Made by a program: the position numbers and the translations under genes
In this document: in pieces, positions 26,400 through 35,458 of the stretch
How positions within the stretch are numbered: position 1 is the first letter of the stretch
Layout of the letters: each line of letters opens with the position of its first letter
Source of the DNA: Lewinellaceae bacterium
Lineage (GTDB): Bacteria; Bacteroidota; Bacteroidia; Chitinophagales; Saprospiraceae
DNA length: 64,000 bases
Direction of reading: 5' to 3'
Assembly: GCA_020636025.1 (NCBI GenBank)
Contig: JACJYQ010000005.1
Location: forward strand, 124,001 to 188,000
The notes under the pieces: generated by a model
Databases searched by the model: none
What the model was told of the DNA's origin: nothing
Seen by the model: the letters and a program-made list of their open reading frames with translations, nothing else

Positions 26400-26906
26400 T
26401 CAGGATCGTTCCACGGTGGTTCTGTCACGATGGATGTAGGTAATCTCGGCAATGCTAAGAGCAAACTCGTCATCCACGTGCAGATTGTCACCCAGGATAA
26501 AACGATAAATACCAGTTTTGGTAAATACTGGTTGGTTTTCCAAAACGCCATAGGTGTATGGGTCGGCAGTAAGGCTGGCAGTTGAAATACTTAATTGCCG
26601 GATTCCTTCGAATTCCTCACTGCAAACAAGCGGTTTGAGTTCACCAAGCGTGCAGGCTTTTGGAAATACCAAATAGAAAAACTTCCCATCTGGATCGACT
26701 ACGCCTAAAGTAGAGGCGTGAGATTCAGAAAAATGCAGATTGAATGATTCATTTCTGTAGCATTCAGCATGCTCAACCCAAATAGCCGAGGATTCGGATA
26801 CAGCGATGTCAGCATCAGTTTTGGAGTTGGAAAGACTGTTTTTGGAATGAATGCCAATAGCGGAGGCCAACAGGCAAAGGGCAGGAACTGCAAGGATTAA
26901 TTTCAT
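26400..26906 (-). CDS. Exported protein of unknown function
   Basis: 168 residues from ATG 26906, where MKLILAVPALCLLASAIGIHS reads as a signal peptide or anchor. The rest shows no family I know: SSAIWVEHAECYRNESFNLHFSES, VVDPDGKFFYLVFP, TASLTADPYTYG, GIYRFILGDNLHVDDEFALS. The pattern of short beta strands with a bracket GIYRFILGDNL suggests a small beta-sandwich domain. It converges with the TolC gene with a three-base gap between stops. Confidence 0.6.
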   Translation of the reverse strand: MKLILAVPALCLLASAIGIHSKNSLSNSKTDADIAVSESSAIWVEHAECYRNESFNLHFSESHASTLGVVDPDGKFFYLVFPKACTLGELKPLVCSEEFEGIRQLSISTASLTADPYTYGVLENQPVFTKTGIYRFILGDNLHVDDEFALSIAEITYIHRDRTTVERS

Positions 26907-27323
26907 AGGTCTGTTTATTAATAAATGGACAATCGGTTTTTGATTATGATTAATGGTGACTGAATGGTGTGATCTGTCCCGGTACGCCAAAGGGTAACTT
27001 TAATTGAACGCACCGAATGTGGACATTATTTAAAAATTCATGCCAATTTTAACAATATGAGCAGTTTGTACTAAGGAATTTTTCAACAGGCAGAAAAAAT
27101 AGTTTTTGATTAATCTGACTGCTGGGATTTGCATCATCAAATGAATTTTGAAATTCATCTGCTGTTTCCCCTCTTTTATCCAACTATTTTCAAAAGCGTG
27201 AACCGACAACTTAATCTTGTGTAAAATTTACAAGTAATCAACCCTCAAGTTATCCAATACAAGTAATTACATACAATCCATTTTCCCGATTATTTGGGAC
27301 CAAACTAAAGGCAACAACGAAAA
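26907..27323. other. Intergenic region with promoter for adaptor gene
   Basis: 417 bases between divergent genes. TAATCTTG at 27212-27219 fits the TAnnTTTG element in seven of eight positions and would give a leader of about 100 bases to the adaptor gene; ACAAGTAAT occurs twice after it (27230, 27259). No gene seen. Confidence 0.45.
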
Positions 27324-28802
27324 ATGGCAACAGCAACGCCCAAGCGAAGAAGAACCCTACTTTATGTACTGATCGGCTTTTTTGCAATTCTCCTCATAGC
27401 CGCCGTGTACAAGGCTCGTAAAAAACCAAAAGGCGAGAAAGTAACTTCAGAAAAAGTAGAACGCCGAACCATACACGAAACGGTAAGCGCCAGTGGAAAG
27501 ATATTTCCGGAAACGGAGGTAAAGATCAGCTCCGATGTTTCCGGTGAAATCATTGCTCTTTTTGTTAAAGAGGGTGATTCAGTCACTGTTGGACAGGTAT
27601 TGGCTAAAATCAAACCAGATGAATATCAAAGTGCTGTGGAACAAGGCGCCGCAAATCTGAATACAGCCCGTTCGCAAAAGGAAATTTCTACCACCAATGT
27701 GAAGGTGAGCAATGCCCAGATTGAACAACTCAAAGCAGACAAACTTCGGCTCGAGTCTGCCTTTAATGTGGCAAAAAATGCACACCAGCGTAATGAAAAG
27801 CTGTACAAGGAAGGGGTAATTTCAACTGCAGAATTTGAAACTTCCCTGAACAGCTTTAAAGCGGCAGAAAGCGCGCTAACTGCAGGAGAAGCAAGTTTGC
27901 GATCAGCAGAAAACAGCTTTGCCAGCGCCAAGGAGAATGTGCGGGTAGCCGAATTTGGCATCAACAGCGCCAGCGCACGTTTGAATGAGCTAAGAACCAG
28001 TCTTCAAAAAACCATCATTACCGCTCCGGTGAGTGGTATTATCAGCAAATTGAATGTAGAAAAAGGGGAACGCGTAGTAGGTACTTTGCAAATGTCGGGC
28101 ACTGAAATGATGCGCATCGCGAACCTGCACAGCATGGAAGTACAAGTGGAAGTTAGTGAAAACGACATCCTGAAGGTCAGTCTCAGTGACGATGTGGATA
28201 TCGAGGTAGATGCTTACCTGGGTCAAAAGATAAAGGGAAAGGTTACCGAAATCGCCAATAGCGCCAGCAACATCGGTACAGCCGCAGGGCTGAGCCTGAA
28301 CTCGGATCAAGTAAGCAATTTCGTGGTGAAAATCCGAATCGACCCGGAATCCTACAAAGACCTCCTGAAAGACGGCCGCAAATATCCATTCCGGCCGGGA
28401 ATGTCTGCTTCAGTGGACATTTATACCAAAGTAGCAGAAGGTACCCTTACTGTACCCATCATTTCAGTTACAGCCAAGGAAGAGGACGAGGATAAAAAAG
28501 ACAAGGAAAAGGATGAAGATGATCCGCGAGCCAAAGACAAGGAGAATGTCAAGGATGTGATCAAGGAAATTGTATTTGTTGTGTCAGGCGATACGGTTTC
28601 TGTAAGAGAAGTAAAAACAGGTATCCAGGACAACGACCACATCGAAATTCTCACTGGACTTCAGGAAGGTGATGAAGTCGTAACCGGTCCATATTCTGCC
28701 ATTGCGAGGAAGTTGAAAGATGGGGCAAGAATCACCATTGACAACGAGAAGAAAAAGAAGAAAGACGATGAAGGCAGCAGTATAAAAGTTACGGTTGACT
28801 AA
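27324..28802 (+). CDS. Efflux periplasmic adaptor (HlyD/MacA-like)
   Basis: 492 residues. Membrane anchor at 11-28 (LLYVLIGFFAILLIAAVY), a lipoyl half-motif (VSGEIIALFVKEGDSVTVGQVLAKI), a long alpha-hairpin (residues 100-225), the second lipoyl half (ITAPVSGIISKLNVEKGERVVG), then beta-barrel and membrane-proximal domains. Unusual feature: a highly charged insert (EEDEDKKDKEKDEDD...) near 390-415 splitting the membrane-proximal domain. MacA-type adaptors usually precede a MacB ABC transporter; the next gene here, after a terminator and a foldback element, is not one. Confidence 0.9.
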   Translation: MATATPKRRRTLLYVLIGFFAILLIAAVYKARKKPKGEKVTSEKVERRTIHETVSASGKIFPETEVKISSDVSGEIIALFVKEGDSVTVGQVLAKIKPDEYQSAVEQGAANLNTARSQKEISTTNVKVSNAQIEQLKADKLRLESAFNVAKNAHQRNEKLYKEGVISTAEFETSLNSFKAAESALTAGEASLRSAENSFASAKENVRVAEFGINSASARLNELRTSLQKTIITAPVSGIISKLNVEKGERVVGTLQMSGTEMMRIANLHSMEVQVEVSENDILKVSLSDDVDIEVDAYLGQKIKGKVTEIANSASNIGTAAGLSLNSDQVSNFVVKIRIDPESYKDLLKDGRKYPFRPGMSASVDIYTKVAEGTLTVPIISVTAKEEDEDKKDKEKDEDDPRAKDKENVKDVIKEIVFVVSGDTVSVREVKTGIQDNDHIEILTGLQEGDEVVTGPYSAIARKLKDGARITIDNEKKKKKDDEGSSIKVTVD

Positions 28803-28839
28803 TTCTGCCCTGCCCTACATTACAAGTCTGTCAACAATA

Positions 28840-28882
28840 AAGCCTCGATTTCGTTTCATTCGAAATCGAGGCTTGTTTTTTT
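28840..28882 (+). terminator. Intrinsic terminator of adaptor gene
   Basis: Perfect 14-bp arms AAGCCTCGATTTCG / CGAAATCGAGGCTT around TTTCATT, followed by GTTTTTTTG. It ends the transcript 38 bases after the adaptor stop. Confidence 0.9.
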
Positions 28883-28942
28883 GCAAAAAACAAATATTGC
28901 AGTACTTACAAGCCCATCTTTTAAAAAACAAAGTTCTATTTC

Positions 28943-29101
28943 CGCCGCGCTTGTGTCTTTTGACCAAGCGCACGTTACGTGAGTACCCAAGGCAATGATA
29001 AAATCATTATAGACCATGGCATGTAAGCTTCAGTTGCCTTCACAGAATACGTCTTACTACTCACGTTGTGTTGCGCTTGGTCAAAAGACACAAGCGCGGC
29101 G
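28943..29101. mobile_element. 159-bp foldback element with 30-bp terminal inverted repeats
   Basis: The first 30 bases (28943-28972, starting CGCCGCGCTTGTGTC) are repeated exactly in reverse complement at 29072-29101. A further inner match (ACGTGAGTA / TACTCACGT) and AAGGCAA / TTGCCTT extend the stem. The loop has no coding capacity. It looks like a MITE or other small palindromic element; no clear target-site duplication is visible. It lies between the adaptor terminator and the SDR epimerase gene. Confidence 0.6.
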
Positions 29102-29145
29102 AGAAACATCTCGAATCTTAAATTCGTGCGAGTTCAAGTTATTTT

Positions 29146-30057
29146 ATGGATAAGAAAATTGTATTACTGGCAGGAGGCTCAGGGTTAATTGGAAAACATC
29201 TTTCCAAGATGCTGAAGCCAAGTGGCTATGAGGTACGTATTCTCACCCGTAGCCCTAAAAATCCGGGAGATTTTGCCTGGGATCCCCTCCAGGGCAGCAT
29301 CGATATCAAAGCGCTTGAAGGCGTTCATTATGTAGTAAATCTAACCGGCGCAGGAATCGCCGACAAACGCTGGACGGCTTCCAGAAAAAAGCTGTTGGTT
29401 GATAGCCGGATTGCTTCCTTGAATACCCTGTCAAATGCATTGGTGACACAAAAGCACAAACCCAGGGCCTTTGTTTCGGCATCGGCCATTGGATATTATG
29501 GCAATTCAGGTGAACAAAAAATGTCGGAAGACGATGCCCCTGCAAATGGTGGCTTTATGGTCGATTGCTGTCAGCAATGGGAGGCTCCGGTTCAACCTAT
29601 TTCCGGACTCGGGATTCGCACCATTACCCTGCGCATAGGTATTGTATTAAGCAATGAGGGAGGAGCCCTGGCAGAAACCATCAAGCCCATGCGATTTGGT
29701 TTGGCGGCCTATTTTGGTAACGGTAAAGCCTGGTGGTCCTGGATACACATAGATGATGTTTGCCGAATGATGATTTGGGCATTGGAAAATGCAACGGTTT
29801 CGGGCGTGTACAATGCTGTTGCCCCAAATCCCATCAGAGGCAAGGAACTCATTCGGCAGACAGTCAGGGCCTTGCATAAAGCAGCCATTGTGCTTCCGGC
29901 TCCGGCTTTTGCACTACGCCTTGTTTTTGGAGAAATGGCCGATGTATTGTTGAACAGCAATTACATTCTTTCCCGAAAAACGGAAGAGGCAGGATTTGAA
30001 TATGCTTATCCAAAAATTGAAGAAGCGCTTCGGGCAATTTTCAGCAAATCAGCCTAA
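29146..30057 (+). CDS. TIGR01777-type SDR epimerase
   Basis: 303 residues. The N-terminal dinucleotide motif LAGGSGLIGKHLSKML (GxxGxxG variant), DFAWDPLQGSIDIKALEG, VVNLTGAGIADKRWTASRKKLL, SASAIGYYGNSG with the catalytic-type Tyr, and the C-terminal WSWIHIDDVCRMMIWALEN and NAVAPNPIRGKEL match the SDR39U1/YfcH family of unknown substrate. Cytoplasmic, NAD(P)-binding. Upstream gap contains the foldback element; the patatin gene follows 68 bases downstream and may be in the same unit. Confidence 0.92.
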   Translation: MDKKIVLLAGGSGLIGKHLSKMLKPSGYEVRILTRSPKNPGDFAWDPLQGSIDIKALEGVHYVVNLTGAGIADKRWTASRKKLLVDSRIASLNTLSNALVTQKHKPRAFVSASAIGYYGNSGEQKMSEDDAPANGGFMVDCCQQWEAPVQPISGLGIRTITLRIGIVLSNEGGALAETIKPMRFGLAAYFGNGKAWWSWIHIDDVCRMMIWALENATVSGVYNAVAPNPIRGKELIRQTVRALHKAAIVLPAPAFALRLVFGEMADVLLNSNYILSRKTEEAGFEYAYPKIEEALRAIFSKSA

Positions 30058-30125
30058 AACCAGCGGGATTGCTTACTTTTCGGCAGTTAATCTAAATCCA
30101 GCCGAATAAATCCAGCCTGCCCGCC

Positions 30126-33100
30126 ATGTCCGATAAGAAGTCCAACATTGCCGAAGAAAACATCCCTACCCACGCCTGGCGTACCCATGAAGTCCTTAAA
30201 ATTGAACTGGACCATTACCTTAAAAAAAGACGCGAAGTAAACGGCATAGAGGAAGAGCCGGATCCCGATAATCTTTCCGGCTTGTGTATTTCGGGCGGAG
30301 GTGTGCGCTCTGCCACGCTGGGTCTGGGCATGTTTCAAGCATTTATCAAGGCGGGTAAGCTCAAGTTTTTCGATTACATGAGTACGGTTTCCGGGGGTGG
30401 GTACATTGGTGCTTGTTTAAGCTCGCTTCTGAGTGCCGAACCGCTGCGAAGAGACAAGGCATGGTACAATACCGATGGCGAGCCGATAGAAAACAACAAC
30501 ACAAAATTTGACCCAAAGGAGCTTGGGCTTGAAGAGGAGGATTCCTTGTTTACCAATGAATTGTATGAATATCCGCCACTGAGCACTGGTAAAATCACCA
30601 CCAAGCACCAACTCATCCATCTACGCCAGCATGGTGAATACCTTACACCGCACAAAAGCATAAAAGACTGGGATGTCCATCGCTTGCTTGGCGCATTGGT
30701 TGGAGGCATCGTTACCAATATTCTGACATTCTTGGCCTTGCTTTCAGTAGTTGTGCTGATCCACCACACACTTCTGGGCTGGATGTCAAAAGGCGATTTT
30801 ATCCCTACCCTCCAAAACCCAACCACATACCTGAATCAGCAGCTGTATATTGATTATGCTGGTGATTACCAGGAATTTGTTCACAACAAAATAAGAGGCA
30901 TTAATACCGGAAAGCCATATCCGGACACGGTTCCCTTGCTCGAAAAAAGGCAATCGATCAACCAGGCATATTCTACAGAAGAATGGGAAAAGCTGGGTGC
31001 AGGAGAGCAGCTGAATATCTGGGTTTCACACAGTTTATCCCCACAATTCGAATTGATCTGGCTGGGGTTAACCAGGCATTCGTTTTTGGCCTGGAGTTTT
31101 TTTGGCTGGGGAATCGTGGTGGCAATCCTGTTTATTCTTTGGGCCAGAGCGATTCCTATGCAGGTTGCCCGAAATGAACAGGAGGAACAACAATTTACCG
31201 GACGGTCACCCTTCGACAAAATTTTCACCAGAGGTGGAGAGGAGGATATGCTCAATTTACTTGGCAAACCATTAAAAAAATGGTTTTACGGATTTGGGCT
31301 GGTAGGCATTCCAGTGATCGCCTATATCGTCACGATTTTATATAGTCAAGACAACGCCAGCGATTTCAACTATTTTGTCATGCTGGCCTTGCCACTTTGC
31401 TTCTCATTGGGGCTTTTTATTGGATTTCACGCACTCATTTTTTTGTATTACATCAATCATGGATCTGAGTTGGTGAGCGGCTGGTTGTACCGCTCTTTTT
31501 ATACAGGGATGCAAGGTGGAGCCCTTCTCCTGGTAATACTGACCTTGTTGTTTCCGGTTGCCATCGTATTATTGTTTGGCGGGCACGGACTGGCTGTAAA
31601 ACTCTCCCTTTCATTTGTACCGGTCATCACAGCCTATTACTTCACCATTCAATCTCTCAGTGGCCGGGTAGGTGGTAAAGGTTTGTTTTCAGACATATTA
31701 AAACGACTACAAAATCCCTTATTGAATCTGTCGATATTTCTGTTTGTCGGACTCACTTTTGCCTGGATATCCAGCGCCCTGATAAAACTGGAATATTGCC
31801 TGCAAAATGATTGGATTCATATTTTTACTTTTTGTCAGCACTGGAGTCCGAATCAACTGGCAACATTTCTATTACTCGTGGCGCTAGGCATCCTCATTGC
31901 ATTGGGGCTTATGGTCAACTCCAATGATGTATCGTTGCATTATTTCTACCGCGACCGCCTTGCAGAGGCTTATTTACGAACCAGCGGTAAAGTTGTGGTA
32001 GACAAGGCAGGAACCGACGACAAGGACGGCAAAAACCTGCAACGGGTGAATCTTCGCAACCACGTAGATCTTCGGCTTCAACATTTAGGGAAGGACAACT
32101 ACAAGGCGCCCTACCACCTCATTGTAACGGCCTTAAACCTGCAGGGATCTCACGACCTTTCTGCCAAAACACTAAAAAGCGAGCACTTCATTTTCTCTAA
32201 ATATTTCGTTGGATCACGTTCTACAGGTTACGCAGGAACAAGCAAATACAACTATGGGAATACCAAACTCAGCACAGCCATGACCATTTCAGCGGCTGCG
32301 GTGTCCAGCGGTATGGGTCCGCTAAGCTTTGCTGCTTCCAATTTTTATATGACCCTGTTTAATTTCAGAACAGGTTATTGGATCGATAACCCCAAGCACT
32401 TTATTTACTACGAACAACTGCGCGAAAAGGCTGAAAAGGCGAAAGAATTGGGCAAAAAGCCCCCAAAGCCGGAAGATGAGGAAACCTCATGGTCATGGTT
32501 GCATGATATTAAGTTAAGGTGGAGTAAAATATCGCATAAATATCCGCTATGGCTGAAGTATAGCTGGCGTGAACTGACCGGAAACCTAAGCGCCAACACC
32601 AGAAAAGTATACGTTTCAGATGGAGGCCATACCGGCGACAACCTGGGACTTATACCCCTAATTCAGCGGCGTTGCAGCACGATTGTTATTGCCGATTTTG
32701 AAGAAGACCGCACTTTTGCCTTTAATTCATTCAGTCAGGCAGTGCGCCTGGCCAAAGCCATCTATGATGTTGATATCATCATTGACCTGAGCAAGCTGAT
32801 GCCTAAAAAGGACGACAATGACGTACTATTCAGTCCAGAATCGGTAGCAGAAGGAGAAATCGTGTACAACCTGCTGAAAGACGTTACCGACAAAAAAACC
32901 GGGAAAACGAAAAAAGTGAAGTATCAGAAAAAAGGCAAACTCATTTATATGAAATCTGCCATCAACCTGCTAAAGGAGTCGGAAAAAGCCACCAGGGTCA
33001 AAACCTCAAGCGAACCAGCGGTGTTTGAGCCGGCACCAGTCTTTGTACTTAATTACCATAAAAAGTTTCCACAGTTTCCACACCAGACTACTGCAGACCA

Positions 33101-33197
33101 GTATTTTGATGAGGTGCAGTTTGAAGCCTATCGGATGCTCGGTGAGCATATTGCTATGCAGGCTGCACCGAAGGTGTCGTTTGGACGATTGGTGTGA
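30126..33197 (+). CDS. Large membrane patatin-like phospholipase
   Basis: 1023 residues. A patatin fold split by membrane helices: oxyanion glycine loop SGGGVRSA at 56-63, nucleophile region STVSGGGYIG with Ser89, then about eight hydrophobic helices between 190 and 600 (for example NILTFLALLSVVVLIHHTLL, LLLVILTLLFPVAIVLLF), then return to the patatin core with YVSDGGHTGDNLGL near 831, where Asp of DGG completes the Ser/Asp dyad. Patatins hydrolyse acyl chains of phospholipids. The helical insert of some 400 residues is the odd feature; location is the inner membrane. Substrate and trigger unknown. Confidence 0.85.
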   Translation: MSDKKSNIAEENIPTHAWRTHEVLKIELDHYLKKRREVNGIEEEPDPDNLSGLCISGGGVRSATLGLGMFQAFIKAGKLKFFDYMSTVSGGGYIGACLSSLLSAEPLRRDKAWYNTDGEPIENNNTKFDPKELGLEEEDSLFTNELYEYPPLSTGKITTKHQLIHLRQHGEYLTPHKSIKDWDVHRLLGALVGGIVTNILTFLALLSVVVLIHHTLLGWMSKGDFIPTLQNPTTYLNQQLYIDYAGDYQEFVHNKIRGINTGKPYPDTVPLLEKRQSINQAYSTEEWEKLGAGEQLNIWVSHSLSPQFELIWLGLTRHSFLAWSFFGWGIVVAILFILWARAIPMQVARNEQEEQQFTGRSPFDKIFTRGGEEDMLNLLGKPLKKWFYGFGLVGIPVIAYIVTILYSQDNASDFNYFVMLALPLCFSLGLFIGFHALIFLYYINHGSELVSGWLYRSFYTGMQGGALLLVILTLLFPVAIVLLFGGHGLAVKLSLSFVPVITAYYFTIQSLSGRVGGKGLFSDILKRLQNPLLNLSIFLFVGLTFAWISSALIKLEYCLQNDWIHIFTFCQHWSPNQLATFLLLVALGILIALGLMVNSNDVSLHYFYRDRLAEAYLRTSGKVVVDKAGTDDKDGKNLQRVNLRNHVDLRLQHLGKDNYKAPYHLIVTALNLQGSHDLSAKTLKSEHFIFSKYFVGSRSTGYAGTSKYNYGNTKLSTAMTISAAAVSSGMGPLSFAASNFYMTLFNFRTGYWIDNPKHFIYYEQLREKAEKAKELGKKPPKPEDEETSWSWLHDIKLRWSKISHKYPLWLKYSWRELTGNLSANTRKVYVSDGGHTGDNLGLIPLIQRRCSTIVIADFEEDRTFAFNSFSQAVRLAKAIYDVDIIIDLSKLMPKKDDNDVLFSPESVAEGEIVYNLLKDVTDKKTGKTKKVKYQKKGKLIYMKSAINLLKESEKATRVKTSSEPAVFEPAPVFVLNYHKKFPQFPHQTTADQYFDEVQFEAYRMLGEHIAMQAAPKVSFGRLV

Positions 33198-33219
33198 TCT
33201 CCCTATCCTGCACCTACGG

Positions 33220-33278
33220 CCCCGGATTAAAATCCGGGGTTACAGGATGGGGGCGTTTCCCCGGATTAAAATCCGGGG
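33220..33278. terminator. Twin hairpins between convergent genes
   Basis: CCCCGGATTAAAATCCGGGG occurs twice, at 33220-33239 and 33259-33278, each followed by TT/ACAGGATGGGG. The stem is 8 bp with a TAAA loop. They lie between the patatin and VWA stops and probably terminate both, or are a REP-type pair. Confidence 0.6.
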
Positions 33279-33321
33279 TTTCAGGATGGGGTTCTATGGT
33301 TGGTGTGAACGATATTATCCG

Positions 33322-34728
33322 CTAGAATTCGAGCATTTTTTCAAAAGTCTGGCCCGTATTAATGGTCATTTTGAAGGTGCTTGATTTGCCTTTGAATTCA
33401 CCCAACCCTGTAACCGAGACCTCATACTCACCGGCACACAGTATGAACTTTTTCGGATTGCTGGTGGAAGATGTATAAGTTCTGTTATTGGCCACCGTTT
33501 TTTTGGATACTGCATCCATCACTTTAACCGAGGCATCCACCAGTCCTTTTGAGCTTTTCACGCCGATCATGGCCTCTCCGGTTCTGAAATCGTATTCCAC
33601 TTTGGCGGTTTTCCCACCATCAACAACTATATCTTCCTGCGTCACGACATCACTCAAGCAATCAACCCGCATGGCCTGGAACGATATGTCATAGGTACCT
33701 GGATTTAAATCAAAGCTTTTCGTTTTTCCATACGTACGACCGCTGGCAGCTACCTTGCCACTCCCATTTTCCAGAATTTTCACCAGCACATCCCATCCTT
33801 CGCCATTGTTGGTGGTGGTAACATCCATTTTCCCGGAATCGAAACTAACGGTTTGGTGCCCTGCATTCCCGTCTGTGTTCTGAATTACCGGAATTGAAAT
33901 AGGCGAAACGTCACTATCCTCCAGTGGTTTTACCAGCAATTCATACTTACCCGATGGTAAATACAGCAAGGCAGTATCCTTGTAAGTCCTTCCGATACTC
34001 ATGGATTTTTTTGTACCATATTGGAAGGCTTCTACATAGGCGTCGATGGGCTTTCCGTTTTTAATGGCATACACTGAAAAATTGCCCTTGGGATCATCCA
34101 CTGTTGCCGCAGTGGCTTCATTGAGTACTTCACTCAATCCTTCGGCGTCGGCAGCATCGAAATACTTCCCGTCCGCTGCTTTGGCCGCACATTTCAATTG
34201 TTCAGTTTCTGACTCTTTTAGTCCAAAGCCAATGATGTGCATTCGAAAATCTATGCCTTCTTTTTTAGCTGCTGTTACCACATCGCAAATATTGCCTTTG
34301 CATGACTCAATGCCATCGGTTACCAAAATGATGGTCGCTTTCATTTTTGTTTGGCGCAGCTTGTCAATCACTTGCGAGGCGGAGTAGGCCAAAGGCGTCA
34401 TACCAAGCGGTTTTATGCCTTTCAGGGATTGCTCAATTTGGCTTTTAGAGCCACTCTCCACATCGATTAAAAACTCAACGTCCTGGCAGTCGCCTTTTTT
34501 GCGATGTCCGTATGCGACAAGTCCAACCTTTTGATTATCAGGAAGTTTACTGACAGAATTACTTAAAACATCCGTGGCAATACCCATTTTGGTTTTGCCT
34601 TGCATCTGACCCCACATAGAGCCGCTGGCATCGCAGATATAAATGATGGGAGAAGGATTTGGGTTAGTTTGGGAGAATGAAAGAGTAGAAATAAAAAGAA
34701 AGAAAATCAGGATTTTGTTGTTTCTCAT
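33322..34728 (-). CDS. Exported VWA-domain protein with repeated beta domains
   Basis: 468 residues from ATG 34728 (MRNNKILIFFLFISTLSFSQ signal peptide; upstream codons in frame read as intergenic). VWA domain about 22-190 with an intact metal site: DASGSMWG (DxSxS), the Thr of GMTPLAYS and Asp of VTDGIES. The rest is three to four homologous beta modules of about 90 residues, each with a TYG/TYK/TYT turn (SGRTYGKTKSFDLNPGTYDIS, NNRTYTSSTSNPKKFILCAGEY). It probably binds ligands or proteins in the periplasm. Single gene, ending at the twin hairpins. Confidence 0.85.
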   Translation of the reverse strand: MRNNKILIFFLFISTLSFSQTNPNPSPIIYICDASGSMWGQMQGKTKMGIATDVLSNSVSKLPDNQKVGLVAYGHRKKGDCQDVEFLIDVESGSKSQIEQSLKGIKPLGMTPLAYSASQVIDKLRQTKMKATIILVTDGIESCKGNICDVVTAAKKEGIDFRMHIIGFGLKESETEQLKCAAKAADGKYFDAADAEGLSEVLNEATAATVDDPKGNFSVYAIKNGKPIDAYVEAFQYGTKKSMSIGRTYKDTALLYLPSGKYELLVKPLEDSDVSPISIPVIQNTDGNAGHQTVSFDSGKMDVTTTNNGEGWDVLVKILENGSGKVAASGRTYGKTKSFDLNPGTYDISFQAMRVDCLSDVVTQEDIVVDGGKTAKVEYDFRTGEAMIGVKSSKGLVDASVKVMDAVSKKTVANNRTYTSSTSNPKKFILCAGEYEVSVTGLGEFKGKSSTFKMTINTGQTFEKMLEF

Positions 34729-34846
34729 AGGTTTTGGAATGTATGCGATTTTATGAATGAATCGCAAAATAACCAAATTACCCAAAAACGGTTTGCCAAA
34801 AAACCAGATATCATAGATTGTATATCGGATTTCGCATATTACCACC

Positions 34847-35458
34847 CTACCGAACCTGGCAGCTCAGCATCTTTTCCCCTTCGATAAATCCTTCCAGCAA
34901 ATCACCAATTTCGATCTTCCCCACCCCGGCGGGTGTGCCGGTGAAAATGTAATCGTTGGTGTGCAAGGTGAAATATTTGGACAAGTGGCAGATCAGGGTA
35001 TCAAACTGAAAGATCAGGTCTTTGGTATTGCCATCCTGCACCACTTCCCCGTTTCTTTTTAATTGAAACTCAATTTCATTCTTGTTTTTCAAACCATCCA
35101 GCGGAATGAACTTGCTGATAGGCGCCGAACGATCAAAACCTTTGGCAATTTCCCAGGGATGGCCTTTTGCCTTCAATTTGTCCTGAAGGTCGCGCGCGGT
35201 AAAATCGATGCCAAATGCCACAGAATCATAGTAACGGGAAGCAAATTCAGGTTGTACAGAACGCCCGTTTTTGCATACCCGTAAAACGATTTCGGCTTCG
35301 TAGTGGATGTCGTTGCTGTAGTCCGGATGGTAGAAATGTTTGTTGTTGACCAGCAAAGCCGTGGACGGCTTCATAAATATGAGCGGTTCGGAGGGAACCG
35401 GGTTATTCAGTTCTTTGGCGTGGTCAACATAGTTGCGGCCGATACAGAATATCTTCAT
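34847..35458 (-). CDS. Fumarylacetoacetate hydrolase family protein (FAHD1-like)
   Basis: 203 residues, the length of the short FAHD1 group (acylpyruvate hydrolase / oxaloacetate decarboxylase). Signatures: CIGRNYVDHAKELNNPVPSEP, metal-binding acids in HYEAEIVLRV and GIDFTARDLQ, PISKFIPLDGL, and FTGTPAGVGKIEIGD. Acts on small keto acids in the cytosol. The start ATG overlaps the stop of the upstream gene (ATGA), so the two are translationally coupled. Confidence 0.9.
   Translation of the reverse strand: MKIFCIGRNYVDHAKELNNPVPSEPLIFMKPSTALLVNNKHFYHPDYSNDIHYEAEIVLRVCKNGRSVQPEFASRYYDSVAFGIDFTARDLQDKLKAKGHPWEIAKGFDRSAPISKFIPLDGLKNKNEIEFQLKRNGEVVQDGNTKDLIFQFDTLICHLSKYFTLHTNDYIFTGTPAGVGKIEIGDLLEGFIEGEKMLSCQVR

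Noticed and set aside
28803..29145. tRNA or structured RNA gene in the strong hairpin region
   Set aside because: No cloverleaf or known RNA motif; the pairing is explained by a terminator and a foldback element.
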